Part shown: positions 9,501-20,744 of the stretch, piece by piece
Layout: each line of letters starts with the position of its first letter
How positions within the stretch are numbered: position 1 is the stretch's first letter
Assembly: GCA_947683425.1 (NCBI GenBank)
Contig: CANTUQ010000070.1
Coordinates: 770,001-834,000, forward strand
Reading direction: 5' to 3'
Length of the DNA stretch: 64,000 nt
DNA from: Excoecaria cochinchinensis
Taxonomy: Eukaryota > Streptophyta > Magnoliopsida > Malpighiales > Euphorbiaceae
The notes under the pieces: model-generated
The model's database searches: none
Seen by the model: the letters and a program-made list of their open reading frames with translations, nothing else
What the model was told of the DNA's origin: nothing
Position numbers and translations under genes: made by a program

Positions 9501-12500
9501 GTTTCCTAATTAATTATAATAATTAATGTTGATTGGAAAAAACATTAATTTGTATTGATAGAAAAAAAAAATTAGAAAGCATAACAAGACATTGGATTGG
9601 AGTAATTTCACCCATAATCACTAAATTTATACTCAAATAATACAAATATAATGAAAAAATTTTGTTTTCTTAAAAATTACTGAATTTAGAACATATATAC
9701 AAAAAAAATCACTTTAACTGTTTTCCGACGAATGAATCGCCGAAAAATCCTGTTAGCTCGTATACTTAACACCCATGCACATGTGACTTGACACGTGATA
9801 TGCCACATGAAAAAATTATATGTAAGCATGTCATGTGGACATTTCAACTTGACACGTGGCATGCTTATATCTCATTTTTTCCAAATGACATGCCACGTGT
9901 GCAGTGGGGATACTAAGTGTACGCGCTAACTGAATTTTCTGATAGTTTTTTCGCCAAAAAATGGTTAAAGTATTTTTATTTGTATATATATTCTAAGTTC
10001 AGTAATTTTTAAGAAAATAATTTTTTTTTATTATACTAGTGTTATTTTAATATCAGTTCAGTGATCATATGTGATATTTACTCCAAGATATTTTAAAATT
10101 GAATTGAGAGTAAAATGACTGAAGTGAAATTGAGCGTACCACTTCTTTCACCGATGCATTTAGATCTTCCATTATTGAATATTTGTTTGTGTTTATGTCC
10201 ACTTTCTTTAGTTTTGGAGTGCTTAACAAAGACCCATAGGAGAAAGTCTTCATTTGACCGCATCCATTAACTTTAACAACTTCTAATGAAGGCAATTCCA
10301 TGGCAGATATCCCATTGTAGAAACTCGTAAGGTTGTGTAAATCAATGAGGCGTATAAACCTTAGTTGAGGAAGTACAACTTTGTCCAATCTTGATTCTTC
10401 ATTCACTTCTCCAACAATTTCTTTTATCTCCCCACATAACTTAACACTTATTGTTTCTAGTTTCACAAAGAGTTTGGCCACATGAGGTGAGAAAAGAAAT
10501 GTCAAATTGTCACACTTCATCACTTCCAATTGTTGCACATCTAGACACCTTATAAAGTGTGGTGGAATCTTAAACAAAATCTGAATTATAATTTTTAAAT
10601 TTGTTAGTTAATTACTTGAATTATATTGAAGAAAAAACTATAACTATATATAAATCTGAATGTTTCAGTTTGAGATGTTTTAAATTTTTCATTTCTGTGA
10701 TCACATTTTTGTGTAATGAGATACAAATTTCAACAAATTGTACTTTTAAGGCTTAATGAATAATTAAAATAAACATTATGGCTAAGACATACATACAATT
10801 GTACTATTAAGACTTAATGAATAATTTTTGAAATTTTAAATTAATTATACAGAACATACCTCTTTGTGTTTGGGAAATCAACGTTGATGCTCAAAAATTA
10901 TTAATTGAAATGTTTAATTAGAAGATACTTTGCATGAGAAATTAAGAAACAAAAATACCTCTTTGTGTTTGAGGGAATCTATTTGATGTTGGGTTTCTAT
11001 AGCTGGGTTGTCCCTTGGATGACTTTTTTGGTGTGTGTCCCTTCTTCTACATTTTCTTATCAATGCTCTTGGTGTTGGGCGACCTATCATTGCTTCATTA
11101 TTTGATTCATCAATACTATTTTGATTCAATGTTGATGCCCTTTCAATTGCTTTTTCAATTAATGGCGATGACTTTATTTCGGGACAAAATTCTATCGCAA
11201 TTTGTTCCAATGAGTCCCAACAATCCAACAAAACATTACTACTATCACCACAGCAAGCCACTAGATCACGTAGAGAAATAAGTCTGATATATCTTAACAT
11301 AGGGAACACTCTCCTTTGTGTGGGCTTTTCGTCTTCTTCTCTTCCAACAATATATTCCATCTTCCCGCAATAACTTATATGTAAGGTCTTAAGCTTCACC
11401 AGCTGCTCAGCAACAGATGGTGAAAATGCCACTTTTAGCCTTTCACATCTTTTCAAGTAAAGGTTTTGTAGAGAAGGAAACAATCTCCTTTGTGTGGGCA
11501 TTTCTTCTTCTTCTTCTCTTCCAACAATATATTCCATCTTCCTGCAACCATTTATATGCAAGGTCTTGAGCTGCACCAGCTCTTCAGCAACAAATGGTGA
11601 AAATGCTACTTTTAGCCTATCACAGCTGTCCAAGAAAAGGTTTTGTAGAGAATAAAAGCGTAGCCAAGGTGATGGAAACAACATAAATGATATCATTTCC
11701 ATCTGATCACCACTTCTTGAAATTGAATTAATCTGTTGAATCTCATGAGATATACCCGTTTCTTCTGATTTTTCCTATTAAACATAATAACAGGTTACAT
11801 AAACATTCTTTACATATATTTATTAAAATTTTTCATCATAAAGTAAGTGAACGTCAAATCCAAACAAAATATATATATATATTACGTTTCTTTATAGGAA
11901 TAGACAAAAAATTTATGCATGCTTTTTAAATCTAAAATTATTAGAAACATTTATCAAATAATTGTTTTTCAACCTAAAGCGTTTTGAATCTAATTACTTT
12001 AAATTTAGGTCTTCTCCCCTTCAAACGATAAAACTTTAACCTAATTACTTAAAAATAATACTTAATTTCTTCCATTTTTAGCTATAAATCCCATCTTAAT
12101 TCAAAAATTTAGAAAATGAATGAAAAACCTTAACTTTATAAAAATTATAAAAATGTATTAGCAATGGACTAAATTGTCATTTCTAATTTCAAATAATCCA
12201 TTTAAATTTTAAAGACATATAAACTTAACCCTCAAATTTCTCTCAGAATGAAACAAAGTTAAATAATGAGATTGTTAACCTAAAAGTGGGATAAAGAAAG
12301 TAATAATTTTCTTTCTAATTTTATTTCTCCTTAATTTTATTAATTATTAATTTTTAGGGTTAATACATATTTTCTCCCTCAAAATTTTCTGAAAAAAATT
12401 TGTACACACCTAAACTTTGCAAGCACCTATTACACATCTAAACTTGATAAAAGTGCTCCCATTACCCCCTGAGATGACAAATTAGAGAGCAATGTTTTTG

Positions 12501-15500
12501 TATAGGGCGCGTAAATAAAATAAACGACACAAATTTTTTTTCTCCTTCTTTTTAGACTTTTTTCATTTTTCTTTATTAAACCTATCTATTTTCATTCTTC
12601 ATTTTCCTTTTTTTTTCTTAACAATAATAAGTTTAATTATTTAGTATGTATATTTCAAGACTTACATATAGTTTTTTTATCCGAAATAGGTGCATTTTAT
12701 TAAGTTCGAATGTAATTAAATATAATTTGCAAAATTTAAATATAAAAGTTTTTATTTTATTTTATTTTATTTTTTTTGCATGCTTAAGGTGAATTCTTTT
12801 GTTAATTTTGAACTTGTACATACACTTAATATACATTTTCAAAAATAAATATTATATTGTTGTGTGGTGAGACTTTCACAGGAATAAATAAATTGCTAGA
12901 AATTATTCATGCATTTAAACGAATACAATGTGTTGTTGACTTTGTAATCAAAAGAAGAAATTAGTTTGGGAAAGAAGATGTCGCAGACATACCATATGAT
13001 GAGCAGTAGTTGGAGCAGTTGTAGTATCCATCTCTACACACAACCCAGTTAGGTTTGGAAGTGCTGAAAGAGTCAGATCTGTGAGATTAGAAAACTCAAT
13101 CTCATCACCTGTTATCTTCTCATCATCCACTTCTTTTCTGCACCAAATTCCTTCCATTGCTTTGCAACTTTTTATTGATATGCTCTGGAGTTGTCTCATT
13201 CCTCTCACCGTGGACAAAGGAAATACATATTTCAACTTAGATAACTCTTTTAGCTCTAATTTCTCCAACTGAGGGAACCCAATATGCGGAATCTGCTCCA
13301 TTCTCGCATCAACTATGTACTCTAGTTCAGCACAACCTTCAATCACCAAGATCTTTAACCATTGAAAACATTTGTCTCTCAAGTCAGGGACTAGAGTCTT
13401 CAAATTTTGTATTTTTTGCAAAATCAAGCATTCAGTTTTTCCCAACAAAGCACAAATTACGTTCCCTTTAATATTACTTATATCATATCCATTGAGACAT
13501 AACTTTTTCTCTGAGATATATCCAAAAATTTTATGCCAATTAGGTACGTTGGCGACAAAAATTTGAAACCTTGAAATGTTCCCGAAATTCGATGGTTCAT
13601 GAAAAATAGAGGGGTCTGGTACCCAAGCTACTAATGTAGTTACTGGAAGAGACTTTAACTCTTTGAGGCTTGCAATGGTCTTCTCTCGATCTACCTCGTC
13701 TCTAAAGTTTAAGTGGATATGCAACTCTTCTAGTTTTGTCAAGTGAGATAAAACACCTACCGGAATATATTGACGCTTCAAGTCCAACACCCTCAAATTT
13801 CCTAATCTTGCTATTTCTTTCGGCAGCTCTGCTGAACTATAACACAGAATTTCGAGAAACTCAAGATTTGTCAGAGCTCCTATCAAAGATATATCTCTTG
13901 ATCTAAGACCTATGTTAATACACAAGGTTCGAAGATTCTCCAAGAGATAAAGTGATTTTGGCAGAGATCCTGATATGTTCAAAAATAGGACTTTTAGATC
14001 TTTCATCCCTTCAAAAAAATTATCTTGTAAGACTTTTGAATAATTTATGCACTCAAGCAATAAAAGTTGAAGCTTTGGATACACCAAATCAACAGGTCGC
14101 TCTTTCATCTCTTTGCACACAAGTGAAATGGCAGTGCAATTTGTCGCTGGCCATTTTTGCATGGCAGCACCATGTAGTACTGCATATTCGCACCTATCCT
14201 CAGAGGCAATTGATATGGCGACATCACGTACCACATCATGCATCTTCACAGACTCATACTCCCTTGAATCACCATCAAGCAACAAAAATGATTGTTTTAG
14301 CCCACAAATGAGCGCTTCAACTCTATTGCTTGCGTTTTTCAGGTTATCAGAGTCTTCAAACAACTTTAAGCTCATACCACATCTAACCAAAGATGCAACT
14401 GGAATATCAAAATCTTCCGGAAACAAGCAACACAGCAAAAAGCATGACCTGGCTTCATCTTGCTGCAAATTGTAACTTGCTTTAATTAGATTAATCACAT
14501 CTTTCTCCATTCCTGGGATTTTTTTCCACTTCGCATTCTTTAATTGTTCGAGTGCATCTTCCCATATATTTTTTCTCTTGCCTTTCAGTGTTCCAGCAAT
14601 TATTTTAATGGCAATAGGTAAACCACCACATTGACCTACAATTTCCCTCGCCGTTTGATGCAAATCTGAACTGTCAGCAGTATCCCCTACCATTTCTCTA
14701 AACAGATCCCAAGCTTCTCCATCTCTTAAAGCTGCAATACGAAAGTTCTTTTGACTTCCCATAGCATCACACACAGCTTCGAACCGCGAAGTCAGCACAA
14801 TTTTGCACTCTTTAATATCAGTAGGTGATGGAAGTCCAATTTCATTATTACACTCCTCCCAGACATCATCATATATTAAAAGGATCTTCTTATCACACTC
14901 CATGAGCTTCTTATGTAGAATTTTTCTTCTATCACGCTCGCTATCATCAGGACTAAATCGCCATCCAAGATCAGACGCAATTTCACTTCGTATCCTATTG
15001 AAGTCAGGATTCTGAGAGAAACTAGTAAGTGAAACCAAATGGTTCTCGCTTTCAACAGCTTTTACAAGCATCTTTGCAATTGTTGTCTTACCCACACCTC
15101 CAAGCCCACAAATGCTGATCATGCTCAAATTATCATCTTTCAACGCCTCTAAGATTTCATCCACAAGTGGTCGCCTGGAATCAAAGTCCATCATGCCTGT
15201 AAGGTTGATTGTTGTTCCTAATTTTGGAAGTTGAACATCAAGAACCACATCAGAAAATGGTACTTCATTGAGTAGCTTATTGACATTCTCGGCCATCTTG
15301 GACGCTTTCCTACTTAGACAATAACGTGACCAAGGGCTTCGATGCCTTCCATCCAAATACGTGTTATTTACTTCAAGTAAGTCCTTGACTTGTTGATTCA
15401 GCTTTTTTGAATCCTCAAACCACTTTGATACACTAGGCCCAACTTCTTTAAATCTAGTGTCACCATCATACATAAATCTTTGGGCTTCAACCATCTTGTT

Positions 15501-15632
15501 TGCTAGTTTATCATTCCCATTTTTCAGATCCTCAATGTTGCGTTTGTAGTCTATCTGTCGTTTGATAGGTTTCGTCATGGATTTTGCAATTTCAACAACA
15601 GCAGAACTTCCAATTGCAGTCACACACTCCAT
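5792..15632 (-). CDS. CC-NBS-LRR disease resistance protein (CNL), six coding exons
   Basis: An intracellular immune receptor that binds ATP/ADP and triggers defence when it senses a pathogen effector. Inferred join on the minus strand: 15632-12993, 11774-10959, 10580-10140, 9111-8362, 7824-7084, 6598-5792, about 2064 residues. All five introns are phase 0 with GT-AG ends. The start at 15632 (M-E-C-V-T-A-I-G) is chosen because a 3' splice site at 15667-15668 lies 34 bases upstream; the longer reading frame above it runs through the presumed 5' UTR intron. NB-ARC motifs are complete. The rest is irregular LRRs typical of the RPS2/RPS5/At4g27190-like group. Total length is well above a typical 900-1300 residue CNL because of exon duplication. 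A splice donor at 5850 in the last exon could lead to another terminal exon. No frameshift or internal stop was seen. Confidence 0.88.
7084..7824 (-). CDS. CNL exon 5: duplicated LRR exon, copy 2
   Basis: 247 codons with the same head as exons 4 and 6 and a tail like exons 3 and 4 (S-F-Y-N-G-I-V, K-Y-S-I-M-E-D). Donor is GTG before GTACGC at 7083. Its head is almost identical to that of exon 6, so this pair is probably the most recent duplication. The introns on either side are also duplicated. Confidence 0.82.
8362..9111 (-). CDS. CNL exon 4: duplicated LRR exon, copy 1
   Basis: 250 codons, acceptor ATGCAG before ATGGAA, donor GAAGTG before GTACGT. The head T-T-L-H-I-Y-K-M-E-D-L-V-R-I is shared with exons 5 and 6, and the tail with exons 3 and 5. 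An acidic run of E residues precedes S-I-V-L-P-Q-L. Because it begins with ATG it could be mistaken for a separate gene, but it has no promoter or NB domain of its own and splices in frame. Confidence 0.82.
9595..10084. mobile_element. Foldback MULE-type MITE in CNL intron 3
   Basis: About 230 bp at each end are inverted copies of one another (GGAGTAA near 9598 and TTACTCC at 10078-10084). Possible 9-base target duplication: AAGACATTG at 9586-9594 and AAGATATTT at 10085-10093, two mismatches. The equivalent place in the neighbouring duplicated intron (near 8300) lacks the insert. The middle contains several CACGTG cores. Confidence 0.75.
10140..10580 (-). CDS. CNL exon 3: LRR exon, different head, shared tail
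   Basis: 147 codons, acceptor AATTCAG at 10581-10582 and donor GTG before GTACGC. The first 60 residues (P-P-H-F-I-R-C-L-D and following) differ from exons 4-6. The second half, from V-V-L-P-Q-L-R-F-I-R-L through Y-S-I-M-E-D-L-N, closely matches the tails of exons 4 and 5. This makes it a recombinant of two LRR modules. Confidence 0.8.
10581..10958 (-). other. CNL intron 2 with relic of an exon end
   Basis: On the minus strand, 10895-10862 repeats the last bases of exon 2 (CAAACACAAAGAG before GTATGT), with the reading frame lost above it. It is a leftover of a further duplicated exon. The rest of the intron is AT-rich. Confidence 0.6.
10959..11774 (-). CDS. CNL exon 2: duplicated LRR pair and basic tail
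   Basis: 272 codons, acceptor AATAG before GAAAAATC and donor GAG before GTATTT. Two near-identical LRR blocks of about 60 residues sit in tandem, each with R-L-K-V-A-F-S-P, V-A-E-E/Q-L-V, L-K-T-L-H-I and K-M-E-Y-I-V-G-R-E-E. The last 75 residues are not LRR: they are polar and basic, with R-K-C-R-R-R-D and H-Q-K-S-H-P-R-D. The exon can also be read from an internal ATG at 11702, but the splice acceptor and continuous frame to 11774 favour the longer exon. Confidence 0.8.
11775..12992 (-). other. CNL intron 1
   Basis: 1218 bp of AT-rich DNA between exon 1 (donor GTATGT) and exon 2 (acceptor TTTAATAG). A segment at about 12360-12520 has the style of one arm of a foldback element (repeated phrases on 'cacacctaaactttg' and 'cacatctaaacttg'), but the second arm was not found. 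Confidence 0.5.
12993..15632 (-). CDS. CNL exon 1: coiled coil, NB-ARC, first LRRs
   Basis: 880 codons. Residues 1-150 form the coiled-coil region, rich in charged heptad-like segments (K-R-N-I-E-D-L-K and following). The P-loop G-L-G-G-V-G-K-T-T is at about 176-184 and kinase-2 L-L-I-Y-D-D-V-W at 251-258; its final Trp is diagnostic of CNL rather than TIR types. RNBS-B K-I-V-L-T-S-R is at 277-283, C-G-G-L-P-I-A (GLPL) at 335-341, RNBS-D C-F-L-L-C-C-L-F-P at 397-405, and MHDV at 464-467. About 400 residues of degenerate LRR follow. The exon ends CAT-ATG before GTATGT. All key nucleotide-binding residues are intact, so this exon looks functional. Confidence 0.92.
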
Positions 15633-15666
15633 CTTTTTTTTTCTTTGAAGTAGTGGAAATGGACGC
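15633..15666 (-). other. CNL 5' UTR segment with upstream intron acceptor
   Basis: The 34 bases before the start codon end upstream at GGTGCAG, preceded by a T-rich tract on the minus strand. This is a good 3' splice site and implies an intron in the 5' UTR. The first UTR exon and promoter would lie in 15680-16480; no TATA box could be singled out. Confidence 0.55.
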
Positions 15667-16484
15667 CTGCACCAAAAAAAAACAAGTATCGGACTATTAA
15701 GAGTTAAGTAAAGAATTTTTAATGTCATGAAAAACTTCAAGCATAAGACACTGAATGGAATGCAATAATGCAATCAATTTGTCAATCAAGAAAAAGAAAA
15801 AAGAAAAATCAAATGACATGACTCCACATTGCACATTCAATGGTTGAAATTTGCTGACGTATGATACATTGGATGCACCGAATCATCATCCAATATTTGT
15901 ATAGACGAGATTATTTATAAATGAAATTTAATACATAAACAAAATAAGTCATACACAACAATTTCAATATGTCCTTCATCCTAAAATCTTCATTTTTTTT
16001 AGAAGAAATACATTCAAAAGCAAATGTTTGGATTTTTCAAATTAAACGGATTTTTTTTTTTTTATTATTGGAACCCTAATTTTTCAAAATTATTTTTAAT
16101 AAAATTATTTTCATCGATACTAATTGATATAAAAAAAAAAAAAATTCAACTCAATAGCAAAATATTTAGTTGCATCAAAGATTATTGGAAAAAATGAGGG
16201 TCATACATAAATTACAAAGATTAAGAACTCATCTTTGATTTGCTATGCTCACATGCACCTTGGAACTCATAAAGAAAAATTCGAAAATAAAACCTTAAAA
16301 TCATACAATTGAATGGACCAGTCCGGTTCATAAATTCAATTAATGTGAAACTCAAATTTAAAAACATATATATAATATTATGAATTGGGATACACCATTT
16401 TACACTTTGTTGTCTAAAACTTATTACTTTACAATCTAGTCCTTTTAATTTAGTGGCATTTTAATCCTTCCAAAGTTTTTATAA
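15667..16484. other. CNL upstream region
   Basis: No open frame or repeat with clear edges. It should hold the CNL promoter, first UTR exon and UTR intron. Poly-A/T runs lie at about 16045-16065 and 16130-16145. Confidence 0.4.
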
Positions 16485-16492
16485 CTTATCAT

Positions 16493-17200
16493 TACACCTG
16501 GCAAATGGGTCGGATCGAATCGGGCTAATTTTGATCACTTCAGGTCAGTTCTTTTCGATTTCGATTTTTTAGATTATTTTTGAGCTAGGTCATTTATTTT
16601 TTGAGTTGATCGAGTTGGGTATTAGATCACAACTAGAATTAAAAATTGAACTGAAAATTAAATCGGTCCTTATCGTATCAAATCATATTGGAAATCGAAT
16701 CGAACCGGAAACAATTTGATATGTTCAATTTGATTTTGAAATAAAAATTCGATTATATTGATTCAGTTTTTTTTGTTTCTTTTTCTTTTATTTTTTACTT
16801 ACTGCTTAAAATTTAAATAATTATATATTTGTCTTTCTTTTCAATTAAATTTAATTTTTATAAAATGGAGTAGAAATATTAAGAAAGCGGTATATTATTA
16901 ATATAATATATGCATATAATATATATGTACACATATAATATTTTTTTAAATTATATATATAATATTAAACAATAATTTATAAATAAATATGACAAAATAA
17001 AATTTAATTTGAAAAAAATCGGTGGCTTATGTCGTGTTTCAAGTATTTTCAGATAAATATTTTGGATTTCAAGTTTGGATGAGGTACTCTAAATTTTTTG
17101 GATCATTCGGGTTTCTTCCGGATTAGATTTTGAGTTTGAATTAGATTTTTTGGAGGGCTTGGGTCAGATTTTTGGGATGGATCAAAAATTGCCAAGTCTA
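16493..17200. mobile_element. hAT-type MITE, 708 bp
   Basis: Ends TACACCTGGCAA and, inverted, TAGACTTGGCAA (9 of 12 match). Flanked by eight-base direct repeats CTTATCAT (16485-16492) and CTTATAAT (17201-17208). There is no transposase frame. The interior has repeated 'ggtcggatcg'-like phrases at the left end and their counterparts at the right end. Eight-base duplications are a hAT hallmark. Confidence 0.7.
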
Positions 17201-17399
17201 CTTATAATACTAAACTTTTCCGTTAAATATGGTTTATTTACATTATTTCCATATGAATTCAAGCTCTCTTTCGATATATTAGATTTTCCTATACATGCCA
17301 CAATGACTAATATATTTATCATTAGTTTTTTTATTTTTGATTTAAATTTAACTATGATAAAAAAAAAATAATGTAGTATCTAAACAAAAACATAAACAA

Positions 17400-17491
17400 A
17401 GACCAATATGCTTACAAGTTGCACATGGATAGATCTTTTGCTTTTTCGCAATTTCTCGTCAACATCAAATTAAAGCTACTTTGATTATATC
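17400..17491. repeat. Left fragment of a local direct repeat (copy D)
   Basis: The stretch with GCACATGGATAGATCT and CGCAATTTCTCGTCAA matches 22549-22620 of repeat copy A. It stops where the LTR element starts at 17492. Confidence 0.6.
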
Positions 17492-17754
17492 TGATAACTG
17501 AAGAATCCTAAAAAAGAATATTGTTTAATTTGGGGTACTACCTAAACAGGAATATAGATTTCTATTTAAACACTACTACATAACTCTATAAATATCCAGA
17601 AAATCAGGTATTCATGTCTCTCGAATTCTTTTTGAATTTCATTCATTATTCGTCAATTACTGACTTGACTGTCGGAGTATTAATAAATCTCCACATGTCC
17701 TTTATTCTTTCTTACAGGTAACAGATTACGGAACTTTTTTTGACGATGTTATCA
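17492..17754 (+). repeat. 5' LTR of the Tat-type element
   Basis: Starts TGATAACTG and ends GATGTTATCA. A TATA-like box CTATAAATAT at 17586-17595 is a plausible U3 promoter. About 92% identical to the 3' LTR. Confidence 0.88.
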
Positions 17755-17769
17755 TTGGTGCGGTGAGCG
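17755..17769 (+). other. Primer binding site
   Basis: TTGGTGCGGTGAGCG directly follows the LTR. It resembles the TTGGCGCCGTCTGTG site of Tat-type elements with decayed CpG positions. The exact tRNA is not assigned. Confidence 0.55.
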
Positions 17770-18089
17770 TGGACAACCACAGCTTTGAATCTTTAACCAC
17801 CAACCGATCAACAGCCAATTTGACGAATTTTTCATAGGGAAATGGAGATGGAGATTCTTAAATCCAGATGGGAATTTAAACTTTCAACTTCTTAGCATAT
17901 TGAATTAATACAATTATTGGATTTTTAAATTTTTCTCCTCCAGAAAGAGGAGAAAAAGAGAGTCCAATTTGAATAGTGGATTGTCGTTTTAATTTTTCTA
18001 TTAGCAAGCAATTCCATTTTGATTATAGTTCATTTATTCAATTAGTACCAATTTGCTAATGCTCTCCAATACTTTGATTTATTGGCAGA

Positions 18090-18690
18090 AAATAAAATAT
18101 TAAAAAATGGAATAAAGGAGGGAGGGAGACACGAAAACAGGGGAGCACGGGAGAGAAATCGATAGAAAGAGAGAAAGGGCACGGCGGAGGGCGACGATCG
18201 ACGGCAGGCAGACCGGCAATCCCGCAGTGTCGTTCAGCTCGCTGGTGCTCCATTTTCTTTCCCCCGTTCACCAAGGCAAGCCCGATTTGAGGGAGGGCGC
18301 CAAACTTCCTCTCGCTTGCTCCGGTTATCTCCGGCGACAGGAAGAAGCACGTGCGACAACAGCAAAATCCAAGTGGCCCGGTGAATCACTTGGCGTGCAT
18401 GTATTGCCTTCAATCGCCGGCGAAGAAGAGATCGGAGGGGAGGTGGGCCGAATCTTCTGAGGAGGATTCCAGTCAAATGGCTCAACGTACAGACGCGTGA
18501 CCACCGGAAATGGAGTCCTAGCACCGTGGGCTTTAAGCCAGCAGTGGTATCGTCTCCGCTGGATCTCCGGCGAAGCTCCGACAAGTCTCCGTTGATCGGC
18601 AACGGGGAACAAAATGGCAGAAAAATTCCAAGTTATGTCAAATCGGTAAATCGTTGCACCTTCCAGGTACCAAAATCTGAATTTTTAGTT
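18090..18690 (+). other. GC-rich, gene-like segment inside the LTR element
   Basis: Far richer in G and C than its surroundings and with many CpG dinucleotides. It looks like the 5' UTR and first exon of a gene, ending near a GTACC site after TTCCAG. Short frames exist on both strands (for example 18227-18460 and minus 18602-18234), but none resembles a known protein. It may be captured host DNA or the element's own leader. Confidence 0.4.
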
Positions 18691-20744
18691 CTCCGATCAT
18701 ATGTAATAATCAGCTCTTTGATCATACTGTAGCCTCATTGAAATTTTTGAATTTAGGCTTGATTCATCTTGATGCCTGTGAAATTTTTTATTGCGTTTGG
18801 ATTCTCATTGATACAATTGAATAGCAAAAGAAAATGGCCCGTATTAGATTTGAGCAAACTGAATAACGTAAATGAGGCCAGTCCACACATATTTATTAAT
18901 ATAAATCAAATGCTTAATTTCAATCATTAATTTGTCTTCTTCTTTGTATGAGAACTGAGCAAGCTCGGTCTGGCTTGGGAGGATTAATATCAGAGTATAA
19001 GAATTACAACTCTAAGCTCTGCTTATGAGGTAAGTATGCTGATTTTTGCATTGGAATTTCTAGCTAAGTTCTTATTTGAACTACATGACTATTTTTAAGC
19101 ATTTCTAAGCTATGTTGCTAGCCTGAGCACTGTCACTTCTAGGCTTCTACTATAGCATAAACTTGTCTAATGTCAAATTATTTTCTCTACAACAAATAAG
19201 GCTAAATGCTTCACAAGCTAACATGCCTACTTTTTTATCAATTTCGTGGTGACACTCTGCGTTTTGTATTGGCATAAATCATCAATTATGGGATGGTGCT
19301 TGCTCATGTGGTGATTACTGGTAGGTGCTTTCTTATGAGATGTGAGCCCGTAGAGGTTCATCAAATTATGGAGTATTTGGCATTTTCTAATTTTTCAAAA
19401 TGCAACCCTGCTTTCAATTACATTTTAAGAGTTGTGGACAGAGAAATTGTTGTTACAAATTGAGAAAGTTTTCACAGCTTTAGATATGGTGAATTATAGG
19501 GATAACAACTTATACCGACATACCGACAGGGCAATAGATATGTCTGAGCTCAAGAAGAAGCAACTTCATCACAATCCTTATTGTCTAGCAGGGGATTGAT
19601 TTTGCAGCAATCTTGTTATGGAAGGCTTTTTCTCTTGTTATCGTGACCAATGGCTATATTTTTATTGGATGGTCCCATTAAATGCTTCCGGTTAGCAATC
19701 CTAATTCTAGAATTTTTATATATTTAAGCATAATCTACTGCAATGTTATTCCACTCCATTAATTCAAACTGCAAAAATCCACTTTGTGATATAAGCACAT
19801 AAGATGGATACCCGAGATAAACTAAAATTCATGCAAACTCTGTCCATATGCATTCGACATGCAAAACTGCATCTTCCTCCTCCATGGGGCACATAATGTT
19901 CATATTATGGTTAACAGTTAGCCTTTTTGCTAGCATTCTTAGCAACATGTTTATTCACTATGAACATATAATCTTGACACGTATCTAAAAGCAAGATCAT
20001 GGTGATCAGCTAATGAGGTGTGTATATGTATACACTTGAGGCAAATACACTTATATATGCTATGTGTTTTGATTTAGGTGTTTTTAATGTTCTTATTATG
20101 CTCTTTTTATTTGGAAGCTTATTTTGGTTCTATTAAATGTTAAAGCTTTCTTGTATATGCATTTTATCATTTTCTCATTTCTATCAGCTGAATTCTTTAA
20201 AAACTCGAAACAATACAAACAAGAACAATAATACACCAAGGCAGCTCTCAGTCTAGATTCGAAGGGACAAGTATGCTTCTTACATGCCTTTTTGCAAGTA
20301 CATTTCTCTCTCAAGTACATTTTTATTGCACTTTTATATGCATCTCTCAAGTACATGTGATTTTATTATTTATTTTTGTGAAGTCCAACATATTTCTGTT
20401 GGCTAAATTTTGGCACATGCAATACAAACCTATTTTCAAAATATAGAGCAAAAACTTATGCAGCTAATCAATTGCCTTACGCAAGTATTTTTACTAAATT
20501 TGCATTTTTATGCTACACATATGCTAACTTGTTCGCCCGTGAGGCAGAAGTCAAATTGAAACTTTTTGCAGGTTTAAAAATTAGCTGTCATCACATAAAT
20601 AAATCGAGTTTTCACTCGGCTTGATTTCAAGGGGGAAAAGCAAAGTGCAGGTTCTGCAGCTAAAAATACAAAATGAGCTAGTTAAGCTCATTCTCTTACG
20701 ATTCATGCAGTCAAAGTTCCACAATCACTCGGATCTAATTTCTT
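18691..20744 (+). other. Non-coding interior of the LTR element
   Basis: About 2 kb with frequent stops in all frames and no recognisable gag or pol motif. Confidence 0.5.

Noticed and set aside
13952..14475. Frames of about 120 codons antisense to the NB-ARC exon
   Set aside because: They are shadows of a strongly conserved coding exon on the other strand.
15633..15773. N-terminal extension of the CNL frame by 47 residues (ATG at 15773)
   Set aside because: A good 3' splice site lies at 15667-15668, and the extension is hydrophobic intron-like sequence unlike any CNL N-terminus. The start M-E-C-V-T at 15632 fits the family.
18227..18732. Several overlapping frames in the GC-rich block of the LTR element
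   Set aside because: Both strands are open because of base composition. None has family motifs, so they are kept only as a composition feature.
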